Positions 1-13,400 of a stretch of 64,000 nucleotides of DNA are shown here, in pieces. The position numbers and the translations under genes are program-made. Within the stretch, counting starts at the first letter, position 1, and each line of letters starts with the position of its first letter. Source of the stretch: Luscinia megarhynchos (taxonomy: Eukaryota; Chordata; Aves; Passeriformes; Turdidae); assembly GCA_034336665.1 (NCBI GenBank), contig CM067572.1:737786-801785 (forward strand), in the 5' to 3' direction. The notes under the pieces are model-generated. The model had not been told where the DNA came from and ran no database searches. It saw only the letters and a program-made list of their open reading frames with translations.

Positions 1-582
1 TGTACATCCATCCCACGTGTACATCCAGCCTAGCTGTACATGCATCCCAGGTGTACATCCATCCCAGGTGTACATCCATCCCAGCTGTACATCCATCCCA
101 GCTGTACCTCCATCCCAGGTGTACATCCAGCCCAGGTGTACATCTAGCCCAGGTGTACATCCATCCCACCTGCACATCCATCCCAGGTGTACATCCAGCC
201 CAGGTGCACATCCAGTCCCAGGTGTACATCCAACCCAGGTGTACATCCAGTCCCAGGTGTACATCCATCCCAGGTGCACATCCATCCCAGCTGTACCTCC
301 ATCCCAGGTGTACATCCAGCCCAGGTGTACATCTAGCCCAGGTGTACATCCATCCCAGGTGTACATCCAGCCCAGGTGTACATCCATCCCAGGTGTACAT
401 CCAGCCCAGGTGTACATCCAGCCCAGGTGTACATCCATCCCAGGTGTACATCCATCCCACCTGCACATCCATCCCAGGGGTACATCCATCCCAGCTGTAC
501 ATCCATCCGAGCTGCACACCCATCCCAGCTGTACATCCATCCCAGGGGTACATCCATGCCAGGTGTACATCCAGCCCAGGTG
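1..582. repeat. 17-bp minisatellite (left end cut by window)
   Basis: Tandem array of about 34 imperfect copies of a 17-bp unit of the form GTGTACATCCATCCCAG. Main variants are CATCCAGCCCAG, CTGTAC in place of GTGTAC, and a few 18-bp units near 200-260. It starts at or before the window edge. Long open frames in it on both strands are by-products of a stop-free unit whose length is not a multiple of three, so I do not call them genes. Confidence 0.95.
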
Positions 583-3500
583 TGCCAGAGAGGCCTCTGA
601 GCCCTCTCTGCCTTCCCAAGCACAGCTGCCAGAAGCTCTTCCCTCTCTTGGGAACCCAGATCAGAGGGTGTTTTGTGGCAAAATCAAGTATGAACAAGAA
701 CTGAAATAAGCCTGGATAGCAAAAGAGACCTTAAAATCCACATTTCCTGTGGCCCTGTTGTTTGTTCCACAGCACATCACAGTTTTATATTGCATGGAAA
801 GGACTCAGCAGAAGCACTAACACAGACAAAGACCCTCATAAGTAAGAAAAATTCTTCTCTTTAAAATCCCTCTGCCCTCTGGATAGCTGGAGTGCCTGCT
901 ATTGGAATTCAGTCAGCATTTTCCTTGCCTAATCTCCACGTGATGAGCTCACAGAGCCCTTAATGACTCAGTGTGTTTATTATTTTTAATATTAGAGTCT
1001 CTCACCTACTTTTAGGCCACTGTGTTACCTTTTTTACATTTCATTATGGAAACAAGCAATCATTTCTAATAAAATATTGGAAATTTCTGTATGTGCTTCA
1101 ACCTAGTCCTAAAAGAATGCTGAAGCACAATAAGGGCTTGAAGAGATTTAAAAGGATGATAAAAGATTCAAAGACTCTGCATCTTTGATCTCAAATGATA
1201 TTCTAAGCTGTGTTATTAAATTCATCATTATCAAATATATGAAGTGCTCTAATTGGCTCAAGGTTAATATATAGATTGAAAGCATCTCCTAGAACTTCTC
1301 TTTTAAATTGTGCATTCTGTGCTAGGTAATTAAAGTTCACCGACTCTGAGGCACTAATAATCCCTCTTCATTTGCAGTAATCAGCACCCGAGAAGTTCTC
1401 TCAATTCTTTGTAGAGCATCAGTGGTTCACGGGCACTTCAGGGGCTCTGTGGAGCTGCTCTTGTCGAGCTTGTCCCAGTTTTCAGCAGTGTCTGCTGTAA
1501 AAAGGCAATCCCTGAGAGCTTTCAGGAATTTTTGGGAACACTTAAGACCTCCCTACTTGTCTGCTCCAAGCTCTTCTCTCCTGTGTGTTTCTCACGTGGG
1601 GATTTATTTACACTGAAATGTGCTGTTTCAGGAGGAGCAGCCCAGCCCAGAACTGCATCCCCTGTGCAGATGGGAGCAGCTGGAGCTGAAAGCAGCACCG
1701 GAGGCTCAGTAATGATGCTGAGCACAAATCCTGCAGGCAGAAATAAAGAGCAGCACGTGGGGGAGAGGAGCTGCACACCCTCGTTCCAGGCAGGAGCCAG
1801 CTCAGTTAACTCCTTGCTGAGGGCTTGGGCCAGTGCAGCTCAGGATTACACTGCCAGAAAGGGGAAATGGCAAAAAGCAGGAAAGTGACACTTCTGGGGA
1901 AAATGATGTCTCAAAGCCCTTTCCCACTGCTGTCACAGCAGGAGGGGCTGCAGAGGGTTAGGTCAGCATGATCAGACTCTGCAGTGAGTTTTCCCAGAAG
2001 GGCAGTCTTGGAAAAAAGGAACTCAGGCAAATTTCCATGTGGAAATCAATTCAGACATAAGTGCTGCAGCTGGACAGTGTCACCCAGCTCCCTGCATTCA
2101 TTCCCACAGCCCTTCTGGGTACCTGCAGGAGGCCCTAAAGCAGGTGACATCATTGTAATCCCTCTCGTGCACAGACATTTGCTGCAGAAAGTAAGAGGGA
2201 GATCTCTTTTTGACCCCTGCAAAGCCAGATCCTACCTGTCTTTCCTCTGAGTTTCAAGCCTTGGTGTGTGAAGAATAAAAGTAATGGAAGCCACATGGCC
2301 AGTATTCCCTGAAATCCCTTCCCACTGCTCCAGAGTTACAGGGACTGTGCAGTTTGGCTCAGACAGAACAGATCTCTATCTGTGGTGCATGCACACCACA
2401 GGAATTTTTATGACAGATTACCACTCATTTTTCCTCACAGGATTCTGTGGGAGTCTGACTGAATCAGACATGAACAAGGGCTGAATCAAAACCTCAGGAC
2501 CTGGTTCACTGGACACTTAAGATGCAGAGGTAGCATCCCAGAGTTGATTTCCAGAGTGAATAACATCAGTTTTCAGTGGAAGCTCACAGGACTGGCTCAC
2601 TGGACTACGTTTTTCACCTTCCTGATGTTTCTAGAGCTCTGTCTTTCAAGCCTGTCTGTAACACAGCTCATCTGGAAAACTGTCCCAGGCTCTGGTCAGA
2701 ATTTACTCTGTTTGCCCCTGTAACTGAGTAGGATTATTACAAGTTCAAATGGGCAACCTCCTGTGTACAGGAACGTTAATGAACATCTGTGGTTCTGTAT
2801 CTTTATCATCCCTGGCTAGCAGAACTTACAGGCATTAATTCATTCCTGGTTGTAAGGAAGAGAAAGATCTGCAATCCTTTTTATTATAATTTAATAATCC
2901 ATCATTTCTTTAGCACTGCCCCACTGCTGTTGCCAGCTAACCCTTTAAGTGGGAATATTGCCATTTGGAACAGCTGGATGTGCATTTCTGTACAGGTGAT
3001 AGGGAAGACAAGAATTGTGAGGGATCTCTTTTCTTCCCCCCATGACCATCTTGGCTACCTGAGCTTATTCTCCTCTGGGAATGAGAGCAGGGCTACTCAG
3101 CCTTCCTCATTTTGAGCTGTCCATTGGCAAAGACTGGAAAATTGCTGCTGACAATCGTGTGTTATTTTCTGTTCCCTCAGGTTCTGACCAGCTTCAGACG
3201 GGGCAGACAGGAGGCTGGATGGCCTCAGCTGACACTGCAGGCAGATCCTGTCTCTGAGCTGCTTTCTGCTGGGAATGCAGCTCAGCACAAGTCCAGCCCC
3301 CAGCCCAAACCCGGGCAGGGCTGGAGCTGCCCCGCACTGGCAGCAGCCGGAGTGCTGCCGGGCTCCGCCAGGAGCACTCTGCACGGGGCAGCCTCAGGAG
3401 AGCTCAGGCTGCAGCCTGACCCGCGTGTGTGTTGGATTCAAGGTGCCGGGCTGCTCAAAGTCACCCTCCTTCAGACAGGGCCTGCTCCAGGCTGTGCACA

Positions 3501-6500
3501 CCCCTGGGAGCTGCTGGGCATGTTTGAAAGCAGGATGAGCTGACCTTGCCCTGAGCTCTGGCTGGTTCTGTCCCCGGGCAGAGCTGCCACCCTGCACTGC
3601 CAGCCTGCTCCTGGCAGGGGCACAGCACCCCTGGGTGCCCACAAACCCCTGCACAGCACAGCTGCTCAGGGTGTCACTCACTGAACAAGGCAAGTGCAGC
3701 TCTTTTGGATCTGAACCTGTCTGAGGAAGTGTTGAGTACAAGCTAATAGGGATTTAAGGGCTCTAAGCAGAGATTCCACCCGGACTCAGTTCCAGCTGAG
3801 GCGTGTGGGCTGAGCTGGGAGGGAAACACTCACCAAAGCTGCTCAGGTGTAAGCACAGTCCAAGTCCCCAGGGCTGGGAAATCAACCTTTCTTTAGCATC
3901 AGCTTCTCTCCACTGTTTTCTAGAAGGAGGGAGAAGGAAAAAAAAGGTAGAAGTTTAGGAATCATTAATTTGCAGTGAGCTCTGCTTAGGCAAGTGCTTC
4001 TCCACCAACTCTTCTTTTAAATATTTCTGATAATGGGATGCAGATACTTACACCTGTGAATTACAGAGGTAATTTGCACCCATTTAGAACTCCATTTGGG
4101 GAGGTATAAAAATACCCCAATAACAGGAATCCAGTCCATTCCTTATAACCATTATTAGAAATGTAACTAGAAATTATTTTAGCTTCACTAATAACAAGAA
4201 AATCAGGCAGAAATGTGCCTTTGAACATTCTGTGACAATCTCATCTGCCATTTAATGTATGAACATTGTTCCTGCAAAAGTTTCCTTGCTCTTTCACCCT
4301 CCTGCCCCTTTCAGCCACCCCCTCACAAGAACTGAATGATATGGAAGGAATCCAAGAGTCCCAAGATTGTTCCAAGACATCTCAATGCTCAAGTTCACTG
4401 AACTGTTCCAAGCATGTGCCTGGTGGCAGATCCCTGCATCCTGATCCCCAGGGATCCCCCTGGCTGCACACTGGCCCATTGACATGGAATGTTTGGGGAT
4501 AAAGCACTCAAAGGAAAGGGAATAAACAATAGATTCCAGCACAAAAAGGCATTGGTGTGCATCCCACCTGGGGATGCTCTGTGTGTAAATCCTTTCTGAC
4601 ACAAATGCTGCATAAACATAATTTAAACTCTGGAAGTGAGAAAGCTCAAACTTTTCATAAAGAACTGCCCAGAGAACACAGTTTTGGGGTTTTTTTTCCA
4701 CATATGCTGGAAGAACACTGAGATATTTTGGGAATGCTGCTCCCCATGTAAAATTTACTCTAGATTCTCCATGACAGGTAATTGTGGCAGGTAAAAGAGG
4801 AGATGACCTGAGGTTGTCCAAACAGATTCAAGTGAGCAGGAAAATGAAGGGGTTTGAAGGCAAGCCATTTGGATCATCCCTCTCTGCAATTACAGCTGTC
4901 ATACTCCACATGACAGCTACAACTTCAATTTCTTTCAGCTTGATTTGATCCTTGTGTGACAGTCCATCAAATTGAGGAGTCAATCCCACAACTGCATCAT
5001 AACTTCCCCTAAAATTCACAGAAATCACACTGCTCCTAATTCTTTTAAAAGAAATGGCCTGAAATTGAAACGCTCCCCAACCTTTGATAATTATTTTCAG
5101 TGGGAGGGCAGCAGCTCCCTAGGACAATGTGCAGGGAGAGCCATGGCAGGGCAGAGCAAGGTGTGCACAGAGCCCAGCTGGCTCAGGGAAGCAATGCCAG
5201 ACTGCAGCAAGGTCTGTGCTGCAGGAGGGAGCAGGGGCTGCACTCACAAGGACACACTCCACCTTCAGTCTTGGGAACACGTCTCTGGTTTTGCAGTGCA
5301 CTGCTGTGTACAGCTGGTTTAGTGGTTCCACCCCAATCTCCCCCCAGAACTTGGGCAAGGAGTGCAGAGAGGCCACACAACTCCAGCCCAGTCCTGCTGT
5401 CCCAGCCCCTCTGCCAGCCCAGGGACACCCACGAGCCCTGACGTCCAGCACAGGTACCTGGATCACACACAGACTCACAGACAAGGGAGACTGAGAAAAC
5501 TTCTCCCCCAGCCCTGCTCAAGAGGCTCCATCCCAGCTCTGTGGGTTTAGTGAGGGGCAGCTCACACATGTGGGGGAAGAGCTGGGCTCTCCTGGCAGGA
5601 GCTCCAGGCTCAGCTGGACCTGTGCCTCCCACACAGAGCTGTCCAGGCACCCTGAGGAGTTCCCTGGCTCCTCCCTCCTGCCAGGAGAAGGCTGCTGGGG
5701 TTCAGAGGGTGCTGGCACAGCCCCAGTGCTGGTGAGCCCCTAAAGGGCAGCCTGGCACCAGGATCAGCTTCCCTTGCCTGGGGCACAGGCTGAGCACAAG
5801 CCCTTCCCACCAGCCCTGTGCAGGCACAATGGCAGAGCTCCACTTAACCACAGCCCTTCCATCCCTGCTGCTCGGGGCTCCCACAGTCCCACCCTCCCAG
5901 GATTGCTGCCTTCCCTTGTTTACACCAGACCTTCCAACATTAATCACGGACCAAGCAAATCCATTCATGTTACTGGACCCTGCCAAGTGCAAAATAAAGG
6001 CACTAAAGGAATCAAACTTAATTTTAACCCAGTGTGAACAAGTCTAAATTGAGAATTAAGAATTTTGATTATTGAAAAGCAGATGGGACAGTTACATGAC
6101 AGAGGCATTACATGACCACTACTACAATGCCTGATTTATAAAAAGGAAAATACTATCTCATCAAAATCCATTCTTCATAGTAATGAATATATGCAATAAC
6201 TAAGGCCTATTAAACCAAGTTATTCTCTTAAAATACCCCATTGCAGTGATAGAAAATAGTGTAAATACAGTCTGTTACTGCAGAATAAAAAATATACTTA
6301 ATTTAAAATTTTCTTTGTTCAGGGGTACATCAAATGCATCAACTTCATCAGCCACAATTCTATATGGTGGAAATTGGAAGTATGATGCCAATCAGGATGA
6401 ATTCTCCTGGCCTTAGCAGAGGACCCCATTTCACTGCCAGGTGCCACTCCTGGTCAGAGGTGTGCTGGGGCAGCCCGAGTCACACAGGGCATTATGCAAC

Positions 6501-9500
6501 AGGGAAATTAAACATTCAGAGCTTCCTCTCCCAGCCTGGCTGTGGCTCCTCATTCACTCAGCAGCAATGATCTCCCAGGATTCTCCTAGAGAAGGAAATG
6601 GGTTAAACTGATGAGGTATTTTTAATGTGTGTTGACAAAGGTCCAGAGTGAATGTACAGTTACATTAGTTAAATTGGGACTGCTCTGCTCAGCCCCACTA
6701 GGAATGTCTTCCTCTTTCATTATTTAAAGCTTCTGGGTTTTTTAAACATTTCATTATGTAGAAAGAAGAAATACATCAGATGCAAATCCACTGGGAAAAT
6801 ATTCCTGCATTTTCTGTAGCATCACATTGGAGAAGCCATGGAAATTTGTTTCATTTTCACACTATCTTTACACTTACTTTGCACACAGTCCTTTTCCTCT
6901 TCTTTCCCTAATTGCACTGCAGGGTGCAGAGAAAGGGGAAAGGAAAAGCCCATTTTTGCTCCCAGTTGAACAGAGACCCCTGCACGGATAAGGATCAGTG
7001 ACAATCCCTCGTTCCAGACCCCAGTGACAGCAGAGAACAGCCCAGGAGAAAAACTCAGGCTGAGATCCTCCTCAGGGATGAGCTGTCTGCTGTCACCTAA
7101 GAGGACAGCATCTCGTGGACTGCAGGTGGTGCAGGAAGGAAACAGAGCAGAGCCCTGCCAGGTCCCTGAGTCAGTAACCTGAGACGCTCGGGGTGCTACA
7201 GGGAGGGGAGCTGCACACCCAAACCCTCCCTACAGCAAACCCGCCTGCCCTGCCACCCCTGGAGCCCTTCCAGGGGAATTCCTCCCTGTCCTGAGCCTCT
7301 GAGGGCAGGATTCAGAGCTGAGGCATTTGATCAGACTGGGATTGCTTTAGTGCATGTGAGCAATCTGTGTTCACTCCCACTCGGACCTGCTTGGCATGTT
7401 GGCTGAGCTGCCCCATTTCCCCTCAATCCTAAAATAATCAGGTGGCATTTCTGGTGAACAACAGCACTGTGGGGACTTCTTAGGGAGACCCCAATCCATA
7501 CAGCAACTGGGGTTAAAATTATGTATAGGTGCAAGTTCCCTGGTGAAAGAATGCATCAGTCTTGTGTTACAAACAGCTCAAACATAAACAGATTTTACTG
7601 TTATTGCTTTAGATAAAATCTTTCACCCCTTCCAAGGTTTTATATCATTTCACACTTATAGGAAAAAGTCCCAAAAGCTTTTCAAATGGGATTCAGCCAC
7701 AGCTGCTCTATCATAAATCTGGAGAATTAAAACGTGCAGGGAGACAGTTTGGCTAAACAACATCTTAATTTCCTTCACGTGAAGCAGTTTGTATAAACAG
7801 GAACAGCAGCAGGGATGGGAGCTCGCTCGGGACATGGAAATGGAGAGGAAGGGAGAGCAGAGCACGAGGACAAGCAGCACTGGAGGAGGCTGAAGGAGAG
7901 CATGGGGCAGCCAAGGAGAGCTAGCAAAGCCTGGAGTGAGAGAGCACGGGAGGGAAGGAGAGAGGGAGGGGAGGGAACATTCACCTCAGCCATCCGTGGT
8001 GAGATCACCAGTTCCCAATTATGAAAAGCCCCTGGAGCCCCTGGAGATCCCACTGGCTGTGGGGAGACAGGGCAGCATAGCCTGGCACCACCTGGGGGAA
8101 TCCAGGAAGAATTTGGATTTTGCAATCTGAGAACAAATTTAGAAATTACCTTGCAGCCTTCCCAAATCAATCTCCCCACAATTTAAGCCGTTCTCTCCCT
8201 GAACCCTGGTGAAATACCTCTGTTTCAGCCATGCAGGCATGCTGCCAGCCCAAGGCGGGCACTGGGGGTGAGTGACTGCTCAGTGTATTGCACGTTTCAG
8301 CAGCCACACCAGTGAGCCCTCCATGAACAGCAAATTCGGGACTGATACCAGCCCCAAATGTAACATGCAGACTGTTCCTCACTCTGTACAACCAGCTAAG
8401 CTGGCAACTGGCCATTCTTATACAAATACTGAATACCAGAAGAAAGGAAAAGAATCAAGAATCCTACAGGTCTTACTTCTCACTCAATTAATCAGAACCA
8501 TATAACAGAGATACTGTGGCTCATTACAGGGGAAAAAAAAGTTACTCCTGATGGGAAACAAGTTTTCTCCTGATACCAGCAACCAGATGGCAGCTAAACC
8601 ATGAACTGTTGAATAAAACAGGGAAGGGTTTTCCTTTTTTCCTTCCTCCAGCTAACATGGACATCAGGTTTGCCCTGCCCAGTGCAGCCCCCAGGGCTAG
8701 GGAGCAGCTCTGCTCTCAGCTGGACCCTGCTCCTGACCAGCAGTGAGGCTGGAGCTGCTCCACAGCCAGCCTGGAGCCCTGGGGTGCAGGGCTCTGCAGC
8801 TGCACTGGCTCTTCCAAGGGACAGTTTCTTGGACCTTTGAAAGAGCCAGTTTTATTTTAGCATCTGCATGAAGTTCCTCCCTGTCAGATCAAACACAGTG
8901 ATTGTATCAGCCTGTGCAGGTACCATGCCAGGACTTGCTGCTCTCAGTTTTAGGTCTGGCATTTATATCCCAGCACTGCCATAACTGGTGCACGTGGCTG
9001 CAAGCTCAGAAGTCAATTGTGTGTTTTCCTTCTCCACAATGTCTCAAAGGCTTGGGAACAGAATGTTTCCCTCCTGCTGAAACACACTGCACATATCAGC
9101 CCCACTTTATGGCCTCTACCTTCCTCTGTCAGTTCATAAAAGTGCCTGCCAAGTCCTGCTTTGGGATGGGGCTGGAACAGGGGGTGGCCCTGCTCTCCCA
9201 GCCCATTCACCCACTGCAGGGCACAGCCCTGAGTGCTGGCAGCAAATTGGGAATCCACAGCCCACACAGGAGCCAGCCCTGCCTGCCAGCACCACAAACA
9301 CTGGGAACAGTGTGGGATGAAAGGTGCCAGAGCCCTTGGTGGGCATGGCCACAGCACCACCTCTGTGTGCTCAGGAATAATGGGATATGCAGCTGTGGGA
9401 CATGCAGGTTTGCACTAACCCTTCCTTCCCCAAACTCTGCTATTCCACAGCCAAGTCCCACCAGAGTCATCTTCCAAGCTGGTCAAGGGCAGCAGGAAAG

Positions 9501-9841
9501 GCCAAGTGTGGAGACCTTGAGTGTGAGCTCTGGCTGAGCTGCAGGGTGAGCAGAAAGAAGGAGAGCCTGCTGAGTGCTGCAGCTGTGCTGTGGCACCGTG
9601 CACTGGGGCCAGGACCTGCAATAGCAGCACCAATAACAGAGCTGAGAGCACAGAGAAATGGGCTGGCCTTGGTCCCAGAGCTCCTGTGCAGCACACCCAG
9701 GGTTAATGTGACCCTGCCAGGCTGATCTGTGCCTCTGCCTTTCCTCCCAGGTGAGGCACTCAGTGCTGCAGGCCAGGCTCCTTCTCTCACAGAGCTCTCC
9801 AGGACCCCCTCAGCTGGCTGTGTCAGCACTCACTGCAATTG
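583..9841. other. Intergenic sequence, no gene recognised
   Basis: I found no exon chain, tRNA or known protein similarity here. Composition alternates between AT-rich stretches (about 970-1,400, 3,900-4,260, 6,030-6,330) and GC-rich patches (about 3,180-3,700, 5,100-5,850, 8,640-8,850). Open frames of 60-210 codons occur on both strands in the GC-rich patches but overlap each other freely, show no recognisable domain and are probably chance. Distant MME regulatory elements could lie here, but nothing in the sequence shows it. Confidence 0.55.
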
Positions 9842-10438
9842 CAGAGCCCCAGGGCTGCTCTGCCAGTGCTGAGCTCGGCCCAGAGCAGGGCTCCAGGGCT
9901 GCTCTCCCAGCCCTGAGCTCGGCCCAGAGCCGGGCTCCAGGGCTGCTCTCCCAGCGCTGAGCTCGGCCCAGAGCCGGGCTCCAGGGCTGCTCTCCCAGCG
10001 CTGAGCTCGGCCCAGAGCCGGGCTCCAGGGCTGCTCTCCCAGCGCTGAGCTCGGCCCAGAGCAGGGCTCCAGGGCTGCTCTCCCAGCGCTGAGCTCGGCC
10101 CAGAGCAGGGCTCCAGGGCTGCTCTCCCAGCGCTGAGCTCGGCCCAGAGCAGGGCTCCAGGGCTGCTCTCCCAGCGCTGAGCTCGGCCCAGAGCAGGGCT
10201 CCAGGGCTGCTCTCCCAGCGCTGAGCTCGGCCCAGAGCAGGGCTCCAGGGCTGCTCTCCCAGCGCTGAGCTCGGCCCAGAGCAGGGCCCCAGGGCTGCTC
10301 TCCCAGCGCTGAGCTCGGCCCAGAGCAGGGCTCCAGGGCTGCTCTGCCAGTGCTGAGCTCGGCCCAGAGCAGGGCTCCAGGGCTGCTCTCCCAGCGCTGA
10401 GCTCGGCCCAGAGCAGGGCTCCAGGGCTGCTCTCCCAC
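9842..10438. repeat. 44-bp GC-rich minisatellite
   Basis: About 13-14 very similar copies of a 44-bp unit containing CTCCCAGCGCTGAGCTCGG followed by CCCAGAGCAGGGCTCCAG. Copies differ by single substitutions (GCAGGG/GCCGGG, CCAGCGCTG/CCAGTGCTG). High similarity between copies suggests recent expansion or homogenisation. The minus strand is open in all three frames, as expected for a stop-free unit. Confidence 0.95.
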
Positions 10439-13400
10439 TCCCAGCTGTGCACACGAGGGGGCTCAGCCTGGCACAGGGATGGACTCTGTGGTTTCTTGGC
10501 TTGGTTCTGAGCCCCCCTGCCCTCCCTGGGAGCCCCTGGCAGTGCTGGCTCCATCCCAGGGGCTGGCCTCAGGAGCCATCCCTGCTCCCACACCTGCTCT
10601 CAGGAGGGGTGCAAGCTGACCTGGGGATGTTTTTGGCAGCCTGAGCTCAGCCTGGCTATTAAAGCACTGTGGATTTGTGGCACCAAGTCTCTACTGCACC
10701 CCTGGGCTTTGCTACAGTCCCAGACCATAAATACAGTCCCATTCCTGACTTTTCCCACTGTCTCCACTACTGCCCCACAGCAACCACGGGCTGCAGAGCC
10801 AGTGCCTAAGAAAGGAGCTTTAAGATAAAACAAAATAAAAGACTCCCTCCTTTTAAAACAGAAGCACAAGGCCCCAAGCAAAAACATGCACACAATTAAA
10901 TTGATTTGTGCATGGAAATGTGGTAAGCACATGAAAATGCAGCATATTTCTGTGCTGCCTTAGGCTTCTGACTTTATGGAAATTCACTCCAATATATTAA
11001 ACCCCATTTGTCCTTTGAAAAACAAACCCCCATTATTAACTAAAATGCCCAAACTCAATAAATATGATTGTCCCATGCTAGCTGGATTGCCTGTTTAAAC
11101 AAAAATAACCCAAAAACCCCATACCAAACTAACAGTTCATACCCATTTTATTAATACTACTGTCTTTTCAGCAGAAAAAAATGACAAAGACAATGGCAGA
11201 GTCTCTTATGTTGACATACACATGCATCAGCAAGTCACCAAGCAAAGTTCATAATCCAGACAGGCTTCTGCTTTCCAGACCAAACTGAGCACGAAATAGT
11301 GATCCATACTGAGGGAGGAAATCTCACTCCTGGGCTGGATTCAATCCAAAATGCCTATTGGTAGGTTGGTTCTTAAAATGAACAAAGTGCACTTTCGGAT
11401 GGAACAAGATATTTCAGTGAGAATCTGGGAAAGTCTCTTTCCTCAGGGGTCAGTCCCTGTGACTTCAGCACACTTGTGCCTCAGGGCTGTATTTTTGGGC
11501 AAAACACACACTTCTGCAGAAATGTTGCACATGGATAACTGGTGCTGAGCTATTTTACACCTCTTCCACCTGAGCAGTTTCTTTTCCATTTCCATATATG
11601 ATCAGGGGTAAGGAAACTCCTGTTTTACCAGTGCAGGCAGTGGCATGACAGAATGTGACCCACATCACAGATTTGCTGCAAGGCTTGCAGCACTGATGTG
11701 TGTTTTTGTGTAAGGAGACTGCAGGGATCAAACCATTTCCTGCTCTGATGGTGTTCACTGACACCAAACCACAAAAACAGATGGATTCCCAATACCATCA
11801 GAATTAACTCCTGACAAACTATAATGAGATTCAAATCAAACACTGTTAAACACAAATTAGAGTGAAATAGTAATATTGAATTAGCAGCAAGATTCTTGGG
11901 GTTATTTAAACACTTGGTGAAAGCTGTAAGTTGTGATATATTTAATTGCAATATATTTCTGTCAGCTGGACACAGTAAAAAATTGTCAGTGTTTTGTTTG
12001 AAAAGGATTTACTGTGTGTTTGGTGATAGTCCAAGGAAATGGATACTTGCATGTTAGAGGTGTGAACACCTCCATCCCAGATGAAACCTTTGCCCCCAGC
12101 ACCTATGCAGGCACCAGGACAGGTGTTCAGAGTTCTGCCCACTGGGGCTCGCTGGCCACTGCAGCCCAGAACAAAACATCCAGACTGAGATTTCGTTCCA
12201 GCTGGAAAGGTTTCCCAGTTTCTCCCAGCTCAGCCCAGGTGAGAACAGCTGTGTGGCCACAGTGACACCCTGTGTGCTCACAGGCAGGGCATAAAACCAG
12301 CCCAGCCCTGTGGAGCTCCCACGGAGCTCAGCCCCCTCACAGGGACAGACACTGGTGAAGACTCTGGTTTCAAGTATTAAAAGCACAAAACCAGCACAGT
12401 GAGTGATACTTCAGTGCCAGTTTGATGGCCATGCTGACAGTGGAAAGGGCTCCAGGAGACCTTCCAGGCGCCAGGGCAGGCCTGGGCACCCCAGCAAGGG
12501 CCCAGGTGGGGTCCCTGATGTGTCCCTGCTGTGCCCCTCATGTCCCTGAGGCACCAGCTGCAGCTGCTCCTGCTGCACTGGAGGGAATAAGGTTTCCTTA
12601 TTGCTCAACAAAAGCTGCTCTGTTGGGATGCTGTGGTTGGGGTTTGTGGTGCTCCTGCTGCCAAACACCTGCATTTATTCAGACACAAGTGCAAAAGAAT
12701 CATAGTCTGTGACTTGTGTTTTGTTGTCAGACACCAGCCCCAGCAAGTGAAACTCTGTTCCAGCCCTGTGCACCAGGAGTGAGTAACAACAGCAGCCCCT
12801 TGAGCTCAGTGTTGGGCAATTCTGCATCAGGAAATCTACTGCACAATCTCTGGGGGATAATCAGACCCTTTATTCAGTTCTGCTTTTTCTTTTGTATTTC
12901 TTAATGTCAGTTCTGACTTGCTTCCTTTTATCTGTATAGTGAGATTGTCCCCTTGGTTCTATTTGAAGTGGTGTATTTTATTTATTTATTTTATTATTAT
13001 TACAGATAAGACAATCAATATGTGTATTTTAAGAAGGACAACTTCATCTGATTTGCTCTGTTTGTTTAGGCTGAAGTTATCTTGTTGGCTGAGAAAGGAG
13101 CAGGAGATTTTCAGAGTGCAGAGCTGTGCCAGGTGGAATAACCAGCTTGCTTACACCAGACATCTGCACACAAGAACTCAGCAGTGCCTTCTCAAGGTCT
13201 TACACCAAAACCCTACCTCAGTTATGGCAATGGAGGCTGGACCTTGAGCTCTCTTTGCTGCACAGCTGCAGGGAGCCCTGTCCTTCAGCTCTGGAAATCC
13301 CAGACAAGCTGTGCCATGGCACTGGCCCCAAACACGGAGCACACAGAGCCAGGGCACAAAGAAGAGCAAGAGCAGCTCTTTCAGCAGCCTGGGGCCCCTG

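Noticed and set aside
17..709. Open frames of up to 230 codons in the first array
   Set aside because: Pure 17-bp tandem repeat, open in several frames on both strands; no start context, splice sites or domain.
4294..4821. Minus-strand open frame of 175 codons, considered as a retroelement remnant
   Set aside because: No motif of a retroviral or LINE protein could be recognised.
9810..10593. Minus-strand open frames of 200-256 codons
   Set aside because: Produced by the 44-bp array, open in all three minus frames at once.
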